From Candidatus Opitulatrix roisinitermitis (lineage in GTDB: Bacteria > Actinomycetota > Actinomycetes > Actinomycetales > Bifidobacteriaceae), in NCBI GenBank assembly GCA_031288055.1, contig JAITSD010000055.1, positions 1 through 13,466 on the forward strand: a DNA stretch of 13,466 bases, read 5' to 3'. The notes beneath the pieces were generated by a model, which had not been told where the DNA came from, did not search any database, and worked only from the letters and a program-made list of their open reading frames with translations. Numbering within the stretch: the stretch's first letter is position 1; each line of letters starts with the position of its first letter. Made by a program: the position numbers and the translations under genes. Of this stretch, positions 1 through 5,635 are shown one piece after another.

Positions 1-422
1 GTTATGTCCAAGCCACACCCACCTGTTATAGCATCCATTAGAACAGTTTTATAATTTTTAGCTAAATAAAGACCTAAACAAATTGAAAAAATAGTGCTAC
101 CAATACCGCCACTTGCACCGACTACGCCAATAGCTTTACCTTTAGTTGTATTATCGTTTTCCCAGTCATTGATTTGACTTGTCCAATTAGTTACTGGATT
201 ATATTCGGTTTGTTGAATAGGTTTTTGACAAGTTTCAAATATTTTATTAGTATTATTAGCTAGATTTATATCTGGTAAGTTAATATCTACTAAATTAGAA
301 TTATCATTTTGAAATAAATGACGCGGTTTGGCATTGTCAAAAGAGTTGCTAGTAGTTAAATTAGAAGGCTGATTTTGGTGATAATATCTTAGGTCATCAG
401 CCACGGGTAATTTATCATCCAT
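1..422 (-). CDS. Ssd/CpaE/TadZ-like P-loop ATPase (N-terminal part, runs off the window)
   Basis: Translating the minus strand from ATG at 422-420 gives an open frame of 140 codons that continues past position 1. Residues 1-93 are polar and very Asn-rich with no recognisable fold. From about residue 97 there is a hydrophobic strand followed by the deviant P-loop VGASGGIGST (101-110), then a helix and the strand VLMDAITGGCGLDI (127-140). This layout matches the MinD/ParA-like actinobacterial Ssd (septum-site-determining)/CpaE/TadZ family, whose members often have a degenerate Walker A with the signature lysines replaced, as here. Relatives localise Tad pilus machinery or influence septum placement; which applies here cannot be told, because the neighbouring Tad genes lie outside the window. 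No Shine-Dalgarno precedes the ATG, but a well-spaced promoter lies 27-55 bp upstream. The family call is fairly sure; the function is inferred. Confidence 0.72.
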   Translation of the reverse strand, partial: MDDKLPVADDLRYYHQNQPSNLTTSNSFDNAKPRHLFQNDNSNLVDINLPDINLANNTNKIFETCQKPIQQTEYNPVTNWTSQINDWENDNTTKGKAIGVVGASGGIGSTIFSICLGLYLAKNYKTVLMDAITGGCGLDI

Positions 423-448
423 ATATAAAATATATATGTTTTAATGTA

Positions 449-477
449 TTTATAAATTGAAGTGAAAGATTTGTAAA
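449..477 (-). promoter_or_regulatory. Promoter for the Ssd/CpaE-like gene
   Basis: On the minus strand, TTTACA (477-472) is followed by exactly 17 bp and then TATAAA (454-449), a near-consensus sigma70/SigA-type arrangement. Transcription would start near 442, leaving a leader of about 20 nt before the ATG at 422 with no visible Shine-Dalgarno. AT-rich sequence produces such matches by chance, so this is a prediction only. Confidence 0.45.
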
Positions 478-505
478 AAACAGGTTATTGTTGAAAACTA
501 TTATC

Positions 506-574
506 TTTACCTTATTTTACTGTGATAAGCTATAATATACATTAGATTATAATAATATTCTAGAAAGGTATAAT
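506..574 (+). promoter_or_regulatory. Promoter region of fhaA (three TATAAT boxes)
   Basis: Three perfect TATAAT hexamers lie at 531-536, 548-553 and 569-574, all upstream of the fhaA ribosome-binding site. The first is the best candidate because a weak -35 (TTTACC, 506-511) sits 19 bp upstream. The third would leave almost no leader before the Shine-Dalgarno. An 8-bp palindrome TTCTAGAA (558-565) lies between the second and third. The GCTATAATATA segment at 529-539 recurs exactly in the pknB promoter (9369-9379). Which box is used cannot be decided from sequence. Confidence 0.4.
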
Positions 575-576
575 AA

Positions 577-580
577 AAGG
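577..580 (+). promoter_or_regulatory. Ribosome-binding site of fhaA
   Basis: AAGG at 577-580, within a longer A-rich run, lies 6 nt before the ATG at 587. It supports that start codon, from which the expected DUF3662 N-terminus begins at once (MSFLDKFEQSSEKMF). Confidence 0.55.
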
Positions 581-586
581 AATAGT

Positions 587-1267
587 ATGAGTTTTCTGGA
601 TAAATTTGAACAATCATCTGAAAAAATGTTTAATAAAATATTTTCCAGGTTTAGTGGCAAAGAACTAAAGCCTGTTGAATTAGTGACCGCCTTAAAAAAG
701 GAGGTTGATTCTAAAATAGTATCTATTTCATTAGACAAAAAAATAGTACCTAGCCAATACCACATAATTTTATCAACAGCCGATTTTGATACTGTGGAAA
801 GTTGGGGTTCAAATAATTTCGCTGATGAATTAGCTATGGAAATATCTGAATATGCCACTTCACAAGGTTATACTTTTACTTCGCCAGTTAAGGTTATTTT
901 TGAGGAAAATGTTGAGTTAGAAAAAGGTAATTTTAAAATTATGTCACCTAAAGTTTCCCAAGATGAACATGTGGTTATATCATCTCCTAGTAGCGAATAT
1001 ATGATAGATGTTAATGGTAGGAGATATCCTTTATCTAAATCAATTACCACAGTTGGTCGTTCGCAAGACGCTGATATAGTTATTGATGATACAAGCGTTT
1101 CTAGAAAACATATTCAATTTAAAATTACTCCAGAGGGAGTTATAGTAAAAGATTTAGGTTCGACTAATGGTATGAGGGTCGAAGATCATTTAACAGCTGA
1201 TGCACTTTTGTTAAATGGTAATACAATTACTATTGGTCGTTCAAAAATTATTTTTTGGTCAAAGTAG
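587..1267 (+). CDS. fhaA: FhaA: DUF3662 plus FHA domain protein
   Basis: This 226-aa cytoplasmic protein has two domains. Residues 1 to about 118 match the DUF3662 domain found at the N-terminus of actinobacterial FhaA, including the FEQ...F...F start and the KPVELVTALKKE helix. Residues about 135-226 form an FHA domain with the phosphothreonine-pocket motifs GRS (157-159), SRKH (172-175) and GSTNG (191-195). In mycobacteria FhaA binds phosphorylated partners of PknB, including the MviN/MurJ pseudokinase domain, and affects late peptidoglycan synthesis. Here the linker between domains is only some 15-20 residues, whereas Mycobacterium tuberculosis FhaA has about 527 residues with a long low-complexity linker. 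The gene heads the plus-strand run but is separated from fhaB by four genes and a tRNA. Identification is confident. Confidence 0.9.
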   Translation: MSFLDKFEQSSEKMFNKIFSRFSGKELKPVELVTALKKEVDSKIVSISLDKKIVPSQYHIILSTADFDTVESWGSNNFADELAMEISEYATSQGYTFTSPVKVIFEENVELEKGNFKIMSPKVSQDEHVVISSPSSEYMIDVNGRRYPLSKSITTVGRSQDADIVIDDTSVSRKHIQFKITPEGVIVKDLGSTNGMRVEDHLTADALLLNGNTITIGRSKIIFWSK

Positions 1268-1302
1268 TTTTATAGTTTTATAAAATGGATACTTAATTAA
1301 CA

Positions 1303-2577
1303 GTGGTTAATTCAGTAAATTATCCAGCTTGGGCTGAAGTTGATTTAGAAACTATAGTAAATAATGTTAAAAGTATTCCTAAATTAGTTGGTCAAAAGCC
1401 AGCTATATTAGGCGTAGTAAAGGCCAATGCTTATGGACACGGTCTTTTGCCTTGTGCTTTAGCTATGCTGCAAGGAGGTGTCACCTATTTGGGCGTGGCA
1501 CAAGTATCGGAGGCTATAGCTTTAAGACAAGCGGGAATTACAAATAAAATGGCTAAAATCCTAACTTGGCTTTATTCGTCAAATGCCCCTTTTGATAGAA
1601 TTATTAATTTAGATATTGAAATTTCTGTGGGGTCTTTTTGGCAATTAGAAAAAATTGTTCAAACTGTTAAAAAGCTACCATCTAAAACTAAAGCTAAAAT
1701 ACATTTGAAAATGGATATTGAATTTGGTCGAGATGGTTTTAATCCTGAACAGTATGATAATTGTTTTAAAACTGTTTTAAAACATATTGCTTTTTTAGAA
1801 GTTAAAGGTCTTTGGACACATTTTGCTATGGCTGATATTCCTGAGAATATTGCTAATAAAAAACATTTGCAAGCTTATAACCTATTTGTTAATAAATATA
1901 TAGATTATTTTGGGGATAGTAATTTACCTTTACGGCATATTGCTAATTCGGCTATTTGTTTAACTCGTCCAGAATTAGCTTTTGACATGGTGCGTCCTGG
2001 TATTTTAGCTTATGGGTTAAAAACTATTGATTCTATAGATATAAACAAATTAGGTTTTGTGCCAGCCATGTCTTTAATGGCATATTTTTCTACGATTAGG
2101 GAATATCAAGACGGTCAAGGTGTTTCTTATGGTCATAAATATAAACCCACTAAAGCCACTAAAATAGGTGTTGTGCCTTTAGGCTATGCTGATGGTATAA
2201 GATGGACAAAAAATAATTATTTAAAAACATATTCCTTTACTAGAGATGATTTAATCAATAGTGTTGGTGCTATTTGTATGGATCAAACATTATATGATTT
2301 AGGATCTAATGCTTTAGAACAACCAGGCGACAAAGTGGAATTTTTTGGTGTGGGTGAAAGTTTAGTCAATAGGCAGAAGTTAAAAATGCCGAGTTATTTA
2401 ACTAATGAGGCTAAAAATAATTTTGAGACTAAGAATATTAAACGTTTAACAGCTGATGATGTGGCAAATATGGTCGGGACTATCGGTTATGATATCGTAA
2501 CTTCTGTGGGACAAAGGATTCCTAGGATTTATAAAAATAAAGCTATTTTGGGAAGTTATGAAAAATTACTCAAATAA
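1303..2577 (+). CDS. alr: Alanine racemase (PLP-dependent)
   Basis: Converts L-alanine to D-alanine for peptidoglycan precursors. The 424-aa protein has the N-terminal PLP barrel with the Schiff-base lysine in VVKANAYGHG (K40), the segment RHIANSAICLTRPELAFDMVRPGILAYGL (key residues R211, N215, R222, R231, G233, Y237), and the second catalytic base Tyr276 in GVSYGHKY. GYADG (294-298) and GAICMDQ (322-328) are also typical. It is longer than the usual 360-380 aa because of a Lys/Asn-rich insertion at about 351-381, just before the conserved ADDVANMVGTIGYD segment. The loop that is usually TGM.R.G reads EFGRDGF (140-146) here. The GTG at 1303 is the only sensible start: an ATG at 1285 hits a stop after three codons. 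No good Shine-Dalgarno precedes it. The 3' end overlaps tsaE by 20 bp. Confidence 0.93.
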   Translation: MVNSVNYPAWAEVDLETIVNNVKSIPKLVGQKPAILGVVKANAYGHGLLPCALAMLQGGVTYLGVAQVSEAIALRQAGITNKMAKILTWLYSSNAPFDRIINLDIEISVGSFWQLEKIVQTVKKLPSKTKAKIHLKMDIEFGRDGFNPEQYDNCFKTVLKHIAFLEVKGLWTHFAMADIPENIANKKHLQAYNLFVNKYIDYFGDSNLPLRHIANSAICLTRPELAFDMVRPGILAYGLKTIDSIDINKLGFVPAMSLMAYFSTIREYQDGQGVSYGHKYKPTKATKIGVVPLGYADGIRWTKNNYLKTYSFTRDDLINSVGAICMDQTLYDLGSNALEQPGDKVEFFGVGESLVNRQKLKMPSYLTNEAKNNFETKNIKRLTADDVANMVGTIGYDIVTSVGQRIPRIYKNKAILGSYEKLLK

Positions 2578-3091
2578 ACTTTATAATCAAAAAATAGCTA
2601 ATTTAGAGCAATTAGATAATTACACTAAAAACTTGGTGGATAATATTAAACTTGGCGATATTTTATTGTTAATGGGTCCACTAGGAGCTGGTAAGACCAC
2701 ATTTGTTAAATATTTGGCTAAAAATCTTGGTATAAAAGATATTATAATATCTCCCACATTTACTATTGCTAGAAATTATAAAATGCCATCGGGCAATTCA
2801 AATGATAAATATTTTATTCATATTGATGCTTATAGATTAGGTTTATTTAATAATTATTCAAATAATAAAAAAGATTATCAAAAGTCTATTTATGACAGCT
2901 TAGAGTTATTAGATATCCCTTCAAATTATAAGAACTCCATAATAGTTATTGAATGGGGCGAAATAGTTAAAGAGTATTTAACTAACTTTTTAGCTGATAA
3001 TAATATAATTTATGTAAATATTAATCGAACACGGGGTAGTCAAGCAGATGAAACTAGAACTATTACTATAAATAAACGATTAGCAGAATAA
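2558..3091 (+). CDS. tsaE: TsaE: tRNA t6A37 biosynthesis ATPase
   Basis: TsaE is a small P-loop ATPase that drives the TsaBD complex in making N6-threonylcarbamoyladenosine at A37 of tRNAs reading ANN codons. In the 177-aa product I see Walker A GPLGAGKT (40-47), the switch-like SPTF (65-68), HIDAYRL (88-94) and IEWGE (131-135), all family hallmarks. It is slightly longer than the usual 150-160 aa owing to an Asn/Lys/Tyr-rich stretch around 97-112. The ATG at 2558 lies inside the end of alr and is preceded by GGGAAG (2550-2555) at rather close spacing, which suggests translational coupling. Its stop codon overlaps the tsaB start as TAATG. Confidence 0.92.
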   Translation: MKNYSNKLYNQKIANLEQLDNYTKNLVDNIKLGDILLLMGPLGAGKTTFVKYLAKNLGIKDIIISPTFTIARNYKMPSGNSNDKYFIHIDAYRLGLFNNYSNNKKDYQKSIYDSLELLDIPSNYKNSIIVIEWGEIVKEYLTNFLADNNIIYVNINRTRGSQADETRTITINKRLAE

Positions 3092-3663
3092 TGACGTTAC
3101 AATTAATAATTGATTCTAGTTTTAATTTTATGATTGGATTGCTTGATTTAGATACGGGTAAAGTGTTGGATTATAAAACAAGTTTATCTGATAAAACACA
3201 TGTGGAGGATATTGTGCCAAAGGTAAAAAAAATAATTAGTAATAGGCAGCCTATTTCATCAATAAGGGTTGGTGCTGGACCAGGGGCTTTTACAGGTTTA
3301 AGAGCTGGAATAGCAGCAGCTCAAGGTTTAGCCTTTGGGTTGGCGGTACCAATTTGGGGATTTAATAGCCTTTTAGCTCAGGCTATATCGGTTAATTCAG
3401 CAGAGGTTTTAATTATTAATAATGCTCGCCGAAAACAAGTTTATTGGGGTCATTTTGTAAAAACTGATAATAAATATCAACAAATTGCTTTAGATATAGA
3501 TGATGAGTCAAAATTAGATATTTTAAAATCTAAAGCGGGTATATTTATAGCTGGTAATATGACTAATAATAAAATAGATACAATTAGGTTTTTAACTAGC
3601 GTAAACTTGTGTCCTAAAATTAGTTTAAAACCCTTATATTTGCGACAAGCTGATGTTGGATAA
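3091..3663 (+). CDS. tsaB: TsaB: scaffold subunit of tRNA t6A37 transferase
   Basis: TsaB is an ASKHA-fold, catalytically inactive partner of TsaD in t6A synthesis; TsaE binds the TsaB-TsaD interface. The 190-aa product begins with the expected LIIDSS strand and carries the diagnostic VGAGPGAFTGLRAGIAAAQG (60-79), the NARRKQVYWG segment (111-120; usually DARR) and the terminal PLYLRQADVG (181-190). It is somewhat shorter than typical TsaB (about 215-230 aa), mostly in the C-terminal half. The start overlaps the tsaE stop by one base, and the end overlaps rimI by 11 bp. TsaD, often found after rimI in actinobacteria, is not present in the window and should lie elsewhere. Confidence 0.92.
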   Translation: MTLQLIIDSSFNFMIGLLDLDTGKVLDYKTSLSDKTHVEDIVPKVKKIISNRQPISSIRVGAGPGAFTGLRAGIAAAQGLAFGLAVPIWGFNSLLAQAISVNSAEVLIINNARRKQVYWGHFVKTDNKYQQIALDIDDESKLDILKSKAGIFIAGNMTNNKIDTIRFLTSVNLCPKISLKPLYLRQADVG

Positions 3664-4096
3664 TTCATTAAAAGATAGAGGTTTTACAACTAAACGAGTG
3701 TCTAATGAAATTTTTAATATAGAACAAAAGGTTTTTGCTAAACCGCATAATTATGGCGTGATAGAGCAAGCTGTAAGCGATGCCAATAAATTATTTTATT
3801 TACAGATTAATAATAAAAGCCAAGTGATTGGTTATGCTGGGCTTATAATAACTCCTGACTTTAATGATATTTGGTCAATTGCAGTTGATCCGAAATGGCA
3901 ACATTTGGGTTTTGGCTACAAATTAATGAATTGGATTTTAACTATTTCAAAGAACAAAAAAGTTTTTTTAGAAGTTGATATAAATAATTATAAAGCAATT
4001 AATTTATATAAAGATTTTGGTTTTGTAATTATTGATAAAAGACAAAATTATTTTGCAACTGGCGTGCCAGCCTTTATAATGACTAAAACATGTTAG
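3653..4096 (+). CDS. rimI: RimI-like GNAT N-acetyltransferase
   Basis: A GNAT-fold acetyltransferase of 147 aa, the length of RimI, which acetylates the N-terminal alanine of ribosomal protein S18 and in actinobacteria may act more broadly. Visible features are the WSIAVDPKWQHLGFGYKLM acetyl-CoA loop (74-92; the Q/RxxGxG/A pattern is QHLGFG, 83-88) and LEVDINNYKAINLYKDFGF (106-124) with the conserved Tyr119 that serves as general acid in RimI. The usual C-terminal EDA is replaced by GVPAFIM. Its position immediately after tsaB supports RimI over a generic GNAT. The ATG at 3653 overlaps the tsaB end, with no strong Shine-Dalgarno, so coupled translation is likely. Confidence 0.8.
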   Translation: MLDNSLKDRGFTTKRVSNEIFNIEQKVFAKPHNYGVIEQAVSDANKLFYLQINNKSQVIGYAGLIITPDFNDIWSIAVDPKWQHLGFGYKLMNWILTISKNKKVFLEVDINNYKAINLYKDFGFVIIDKRQNYFATGVPAFIMTKTC

Positions 4097-4120
4097 ACTT
4101 TAATTATTATTTGATTTTCG

Positions 4121-4135
4121 GCATTTTATAAATGC
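4121..4135 (+). other. Short hairpin overlapping the 5' end of the tRNA-Thr
   Basis: GCATTT (4121-4126) and AAATGC (4130-4135) form a perfect 6-bp stem with a TAT loop. The right arm includes the first two bases of the tRNA (G4134, C4135), so it would compete with the acceptor stem in a long precursor. It lacks a GC-rich stem and a U-tract, so it does not look like an intrinsic terminator. It could be coincidental. Confidence 0.3.
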
Positions 4136-4206
4136 TACCTTAGCTCAGTTGGTAGAGTATGTCACTCGTAATGACAGGGTCGCGAGTTCGATTCTCGCAG
4201 GTAGCT
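4134..4206 (+). tRNA. tRNA-Thr (anticodon CGU)
   Basis: The 73-nt gene folds into a full cloverleaf: acceptor GCTACCT/AGGTAGC (4134-4140 with 4199-4205), D stem GCTC/GAGT (one G-T pair), anticodon stem TGTCA/TGACA (4160-4164 with 4172-4176), loop CTCGTAA with anticodon CGT at 4167-4169, and T stem GCGAG/CTCGC around TTCGATT. The discriminator is T4206 and CCA is not encoded. Anticodon CGU reads the Thr codon ACG. U36-A37 in the loop is the signature for t6A37, made by the tsaE/tsaB system encoded upstream. The gene lies 37 bp after rimI and ends one base before the fhaB start codon. Confidence 0.95.
4199..4201 (+). promoter_or_regulatory. Possible fhaB Shine-Dalgarno inside the tRNA acceptor stem
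   Basis: The only purine-rich Shine-Dalgarno-like sequence before the fhaB GTG (4208) is AGG at 4199-4201, 6 nt upstream. It is part of the 3' acceptor strand of tRNA-Thr. In the folded tRNA it would be paired, and after tRNA 3' processing it would be removed. It may be fortuitous. Confidence 0.3.
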
Positions 4207-4207
4207 C

Positions 4208-4636
4208 GTGGTTGATATAATAGTTGGTTTGGCTAGATATTTATATTTAGCTTTTTTGTGGTTATTTGTGATTATAATAATTTTCAATCTAAAAAGCCAA
4301 ATAACTATAAAATCAAAAAAAAATAAATTATCAAATGTTGATAAAAAATATGTTTTACAAGTGGTGGAAGGTTCTCAAATTAATAAAAGCTTGCCATTAG
4401 ATAATCGTGATATAACGGTTGGTAGGTCTGGTGATAACGATATTGTTTTAAAAGATGATTTTGTATCGGCTAAACATTTGAAAGTTTATCGCGATGGTAA
4501 AAAAATTTATTTAGAAGATTTATCTTCCACAAATGGCACCTTTATAAAAGGTAAAAGAGTTTATGGTATAAATGAAATTAAGATTGGTCAATTATTTACA
4601 TTAGGTACAAATGGCTTAGAAGTAAGGATGGGGTAA
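4208..4636 (+). CDS. fhaB: FhaB: membrane-anchored FHA protein
   Basis: This 142-aa protein has one N-terminal membrane segment (about residues 5-27), a basic juxtamembrane stretch (34-48) and a C-terminal FHA domain (about 48-141) with GRS (72-74), SAKH (87-90) and SSTNG (106-110). This is the architecture of mycobacterial FhaB/FipA, a PknA/PknB-linked phosphothreonine reader at the division site and a partner of cell-wall synthases. The GTG at 4208 is chosen because it gives the family's usual short N-terminus before the membrane helix and the tRNA ends at 4206, leaving no room upstream. If the tRNA 3' end is processed, the fhaB message is left with a one-base leader, effectively leaderless. 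The stop TAA is followed directly by the pstP ATG. Confidence 0.88.
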   Translation: MVDIIVGLARYLYLAFLWLFVIIIIFNLKSQITIKSKKNKLSNVDKKYVLQVVEGSQINKSLPLDNRDITVGRSGDNDIVLKDDFVSAKHLKVYRDGKKIYLEDLSSTNGTFIKGKRVYGINEIKIGQLFTLGTNGLEVRMG

Positions 4637-5608
4637 ATGCGTTTTGAAGCAGCAGCAGTTAGTGATATAGGTTTGTCAAGAAGTTCTAATCAGGACTCAG
4701 CTTATATATCAAATAATTTTTTATTAGTAGCTGATGGTATGGGTGGATATGCTGGTGGCGATTTAGCTAGTAAAATAGTAGTTGATTTTTTGTCGGATGT
4801 AGATTTTCTTTCTGTTAAAAGTCGCGAAGAATTAAAAGAGACGATTATTGATTCTTTGGAATCAGCTAAAAATACTTTTGGCAAGTTAATTGGAGCAAAT
4901 CCCAATTTAAATATGATGGGTTCAACTATAACTTTTTTAGCTTTAGCTGGTAATGATTTGCTTTTAGGTCATGTGGGTGATTCTAGAGCTTATAAGTTTT
5001 CTGGCCAAAAATTGGTTCAATTGTCACAAGACCACACAGTAGTTCAACAGTTAGTCGACTCTGGAAAGTTGACTTTGAAAAAGTCTAAAAAAAGTCATTC
5101 CAGACATCAATTAACTCGTGTTTTTGGTTTTTTTGATATAAAAACCAATCCTGATATTGAATTTTTGCCTGTTAAATCGGGTGATAGATATATTTTATGT
5201 TCTGATGGTTTAAGTGCTTTTGTATCTGATAAAGTTATTGCTAAAGCTTTATCTAATTTCCCCGATAATACACAAGCCAGTGAAAAATTAGTTGAATTAG
5301 CTATGCGTAATGGTTCAACTGATAATATAACTGTTATTATAGCTACAGTTTTAGATAATAAAGATGAGGTTTTGTTAAATCAAAAATTTGGTTCAGCTGC
5401 TAAGCAACCGCAAAAGCATAAACAAGTTCAAAATAACGGTCAAATTCAAAGTTCTGATCAAACTCAAAACCTAGATAAAACTTTTCAGTTGGCTAAATCT
5501 AAAAACCCTAATCAAAATAATAGCGATGATGAAGTTTCACTAAAGAATGATTTAAAAAGCAAAAAGGCAAAGGTTCAACCTAAACCGTTTTGGAACATTT
5601 TCGGGTAA
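4637..5608 (+). CDS. pstP: PstP: PP2C-family Ser/Thr protein phosphatase
   Basis: A metal-dependent phosphatase that reverses PknA/PknB phosphorylation. The 323-aa protein has a complete PPM domain at 1 to about 240: RSSNQDSAY (D20), VADGMGGYAGG (D33, G34), GHVGDSRAY (D115), LSQDHT, LTRVFG, YILCSDGLS (D190) and GSTDNIT (D229), so all metal ligands are present. After the domain comes an 80-residue polar tail with four tandem hexapeptides (257-280) ending in KPFWNIFG. Unlike Mycobacterium tuberculosis PstP (514 aa, with a transmembrane helix and an extracellular domain), no membrane segment is visible, so this enzyme should be cytosolic. The ATG abuts the fhaB stop and AAGG at 4624-4627 can serve as ribosome-binding site. 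Confidence 0.92.
   Translation: MRFEAAAVSDIGLSRSSNQDSAYISNNFLLVADGMGGYAGGDLASKIVVDFLSDVDFLSVKSREELKETIIDSLESAKNTFGKLIGANPNLNMMGSTITFLALAGNDLLLGHVGDSRAYKFSGQKLVQLSQDHTVVQQLVDSGKLTLKKSKKSHSRHQLTRVFGFFDIKTNPDIEFLPVKSGDRYILCSDGLSAFVSDKVIAKALSNFPDNTQASEKLVELAMRNGSTDNITVIIATVLDNKDEVLLNQKFGSAAKQPQKHKQVQNNGQIQSSDQTQNLDKTFQLAKSKNPNQNNSDDEVSLKNDLKSKKAKVQPKPFWNIFG
5405..5476 (+). repeat. Four tandem 18-bp units in the pstP tail
   Basis: Four in-frame 18-bp units begin CAACCG, CAAGTT, CAAATT and CAAACT, each continuing CAAA. They encode QPQKHK, QVQNNG, QIQSSD and QTQNLD (PstP residues 257-280). The pattern QxQxx(G/D/K) is kept while other positions have drifted. Copy number may vary between strains. Confidence 0.6.
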
Positions 5609-5635
5609 ATAGTTTATTAATTTCAAGTAAATAGT

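Noticed and set aside
547..858. Minus-strand open frame of about 103 codons opposite fhaA
   Set aside because: It lies opposite the well-supported fhaA coding sequence, has a low-complexity Ser/Leu-rich product and no family resemblance.
3477..3668. Minus-strand open frame opposite the end of tsaB
   Set aside because: A shadow of tsaB; the product is hydrophobic by composition only and has no ribosome-binding site.
3664..4207. A tsaD gene expected after rimI
   Set aside because: Only rimI and the tRNA are present here; no second ASKHA-family coding region with TsaD motifs is seen anywhere in the window.
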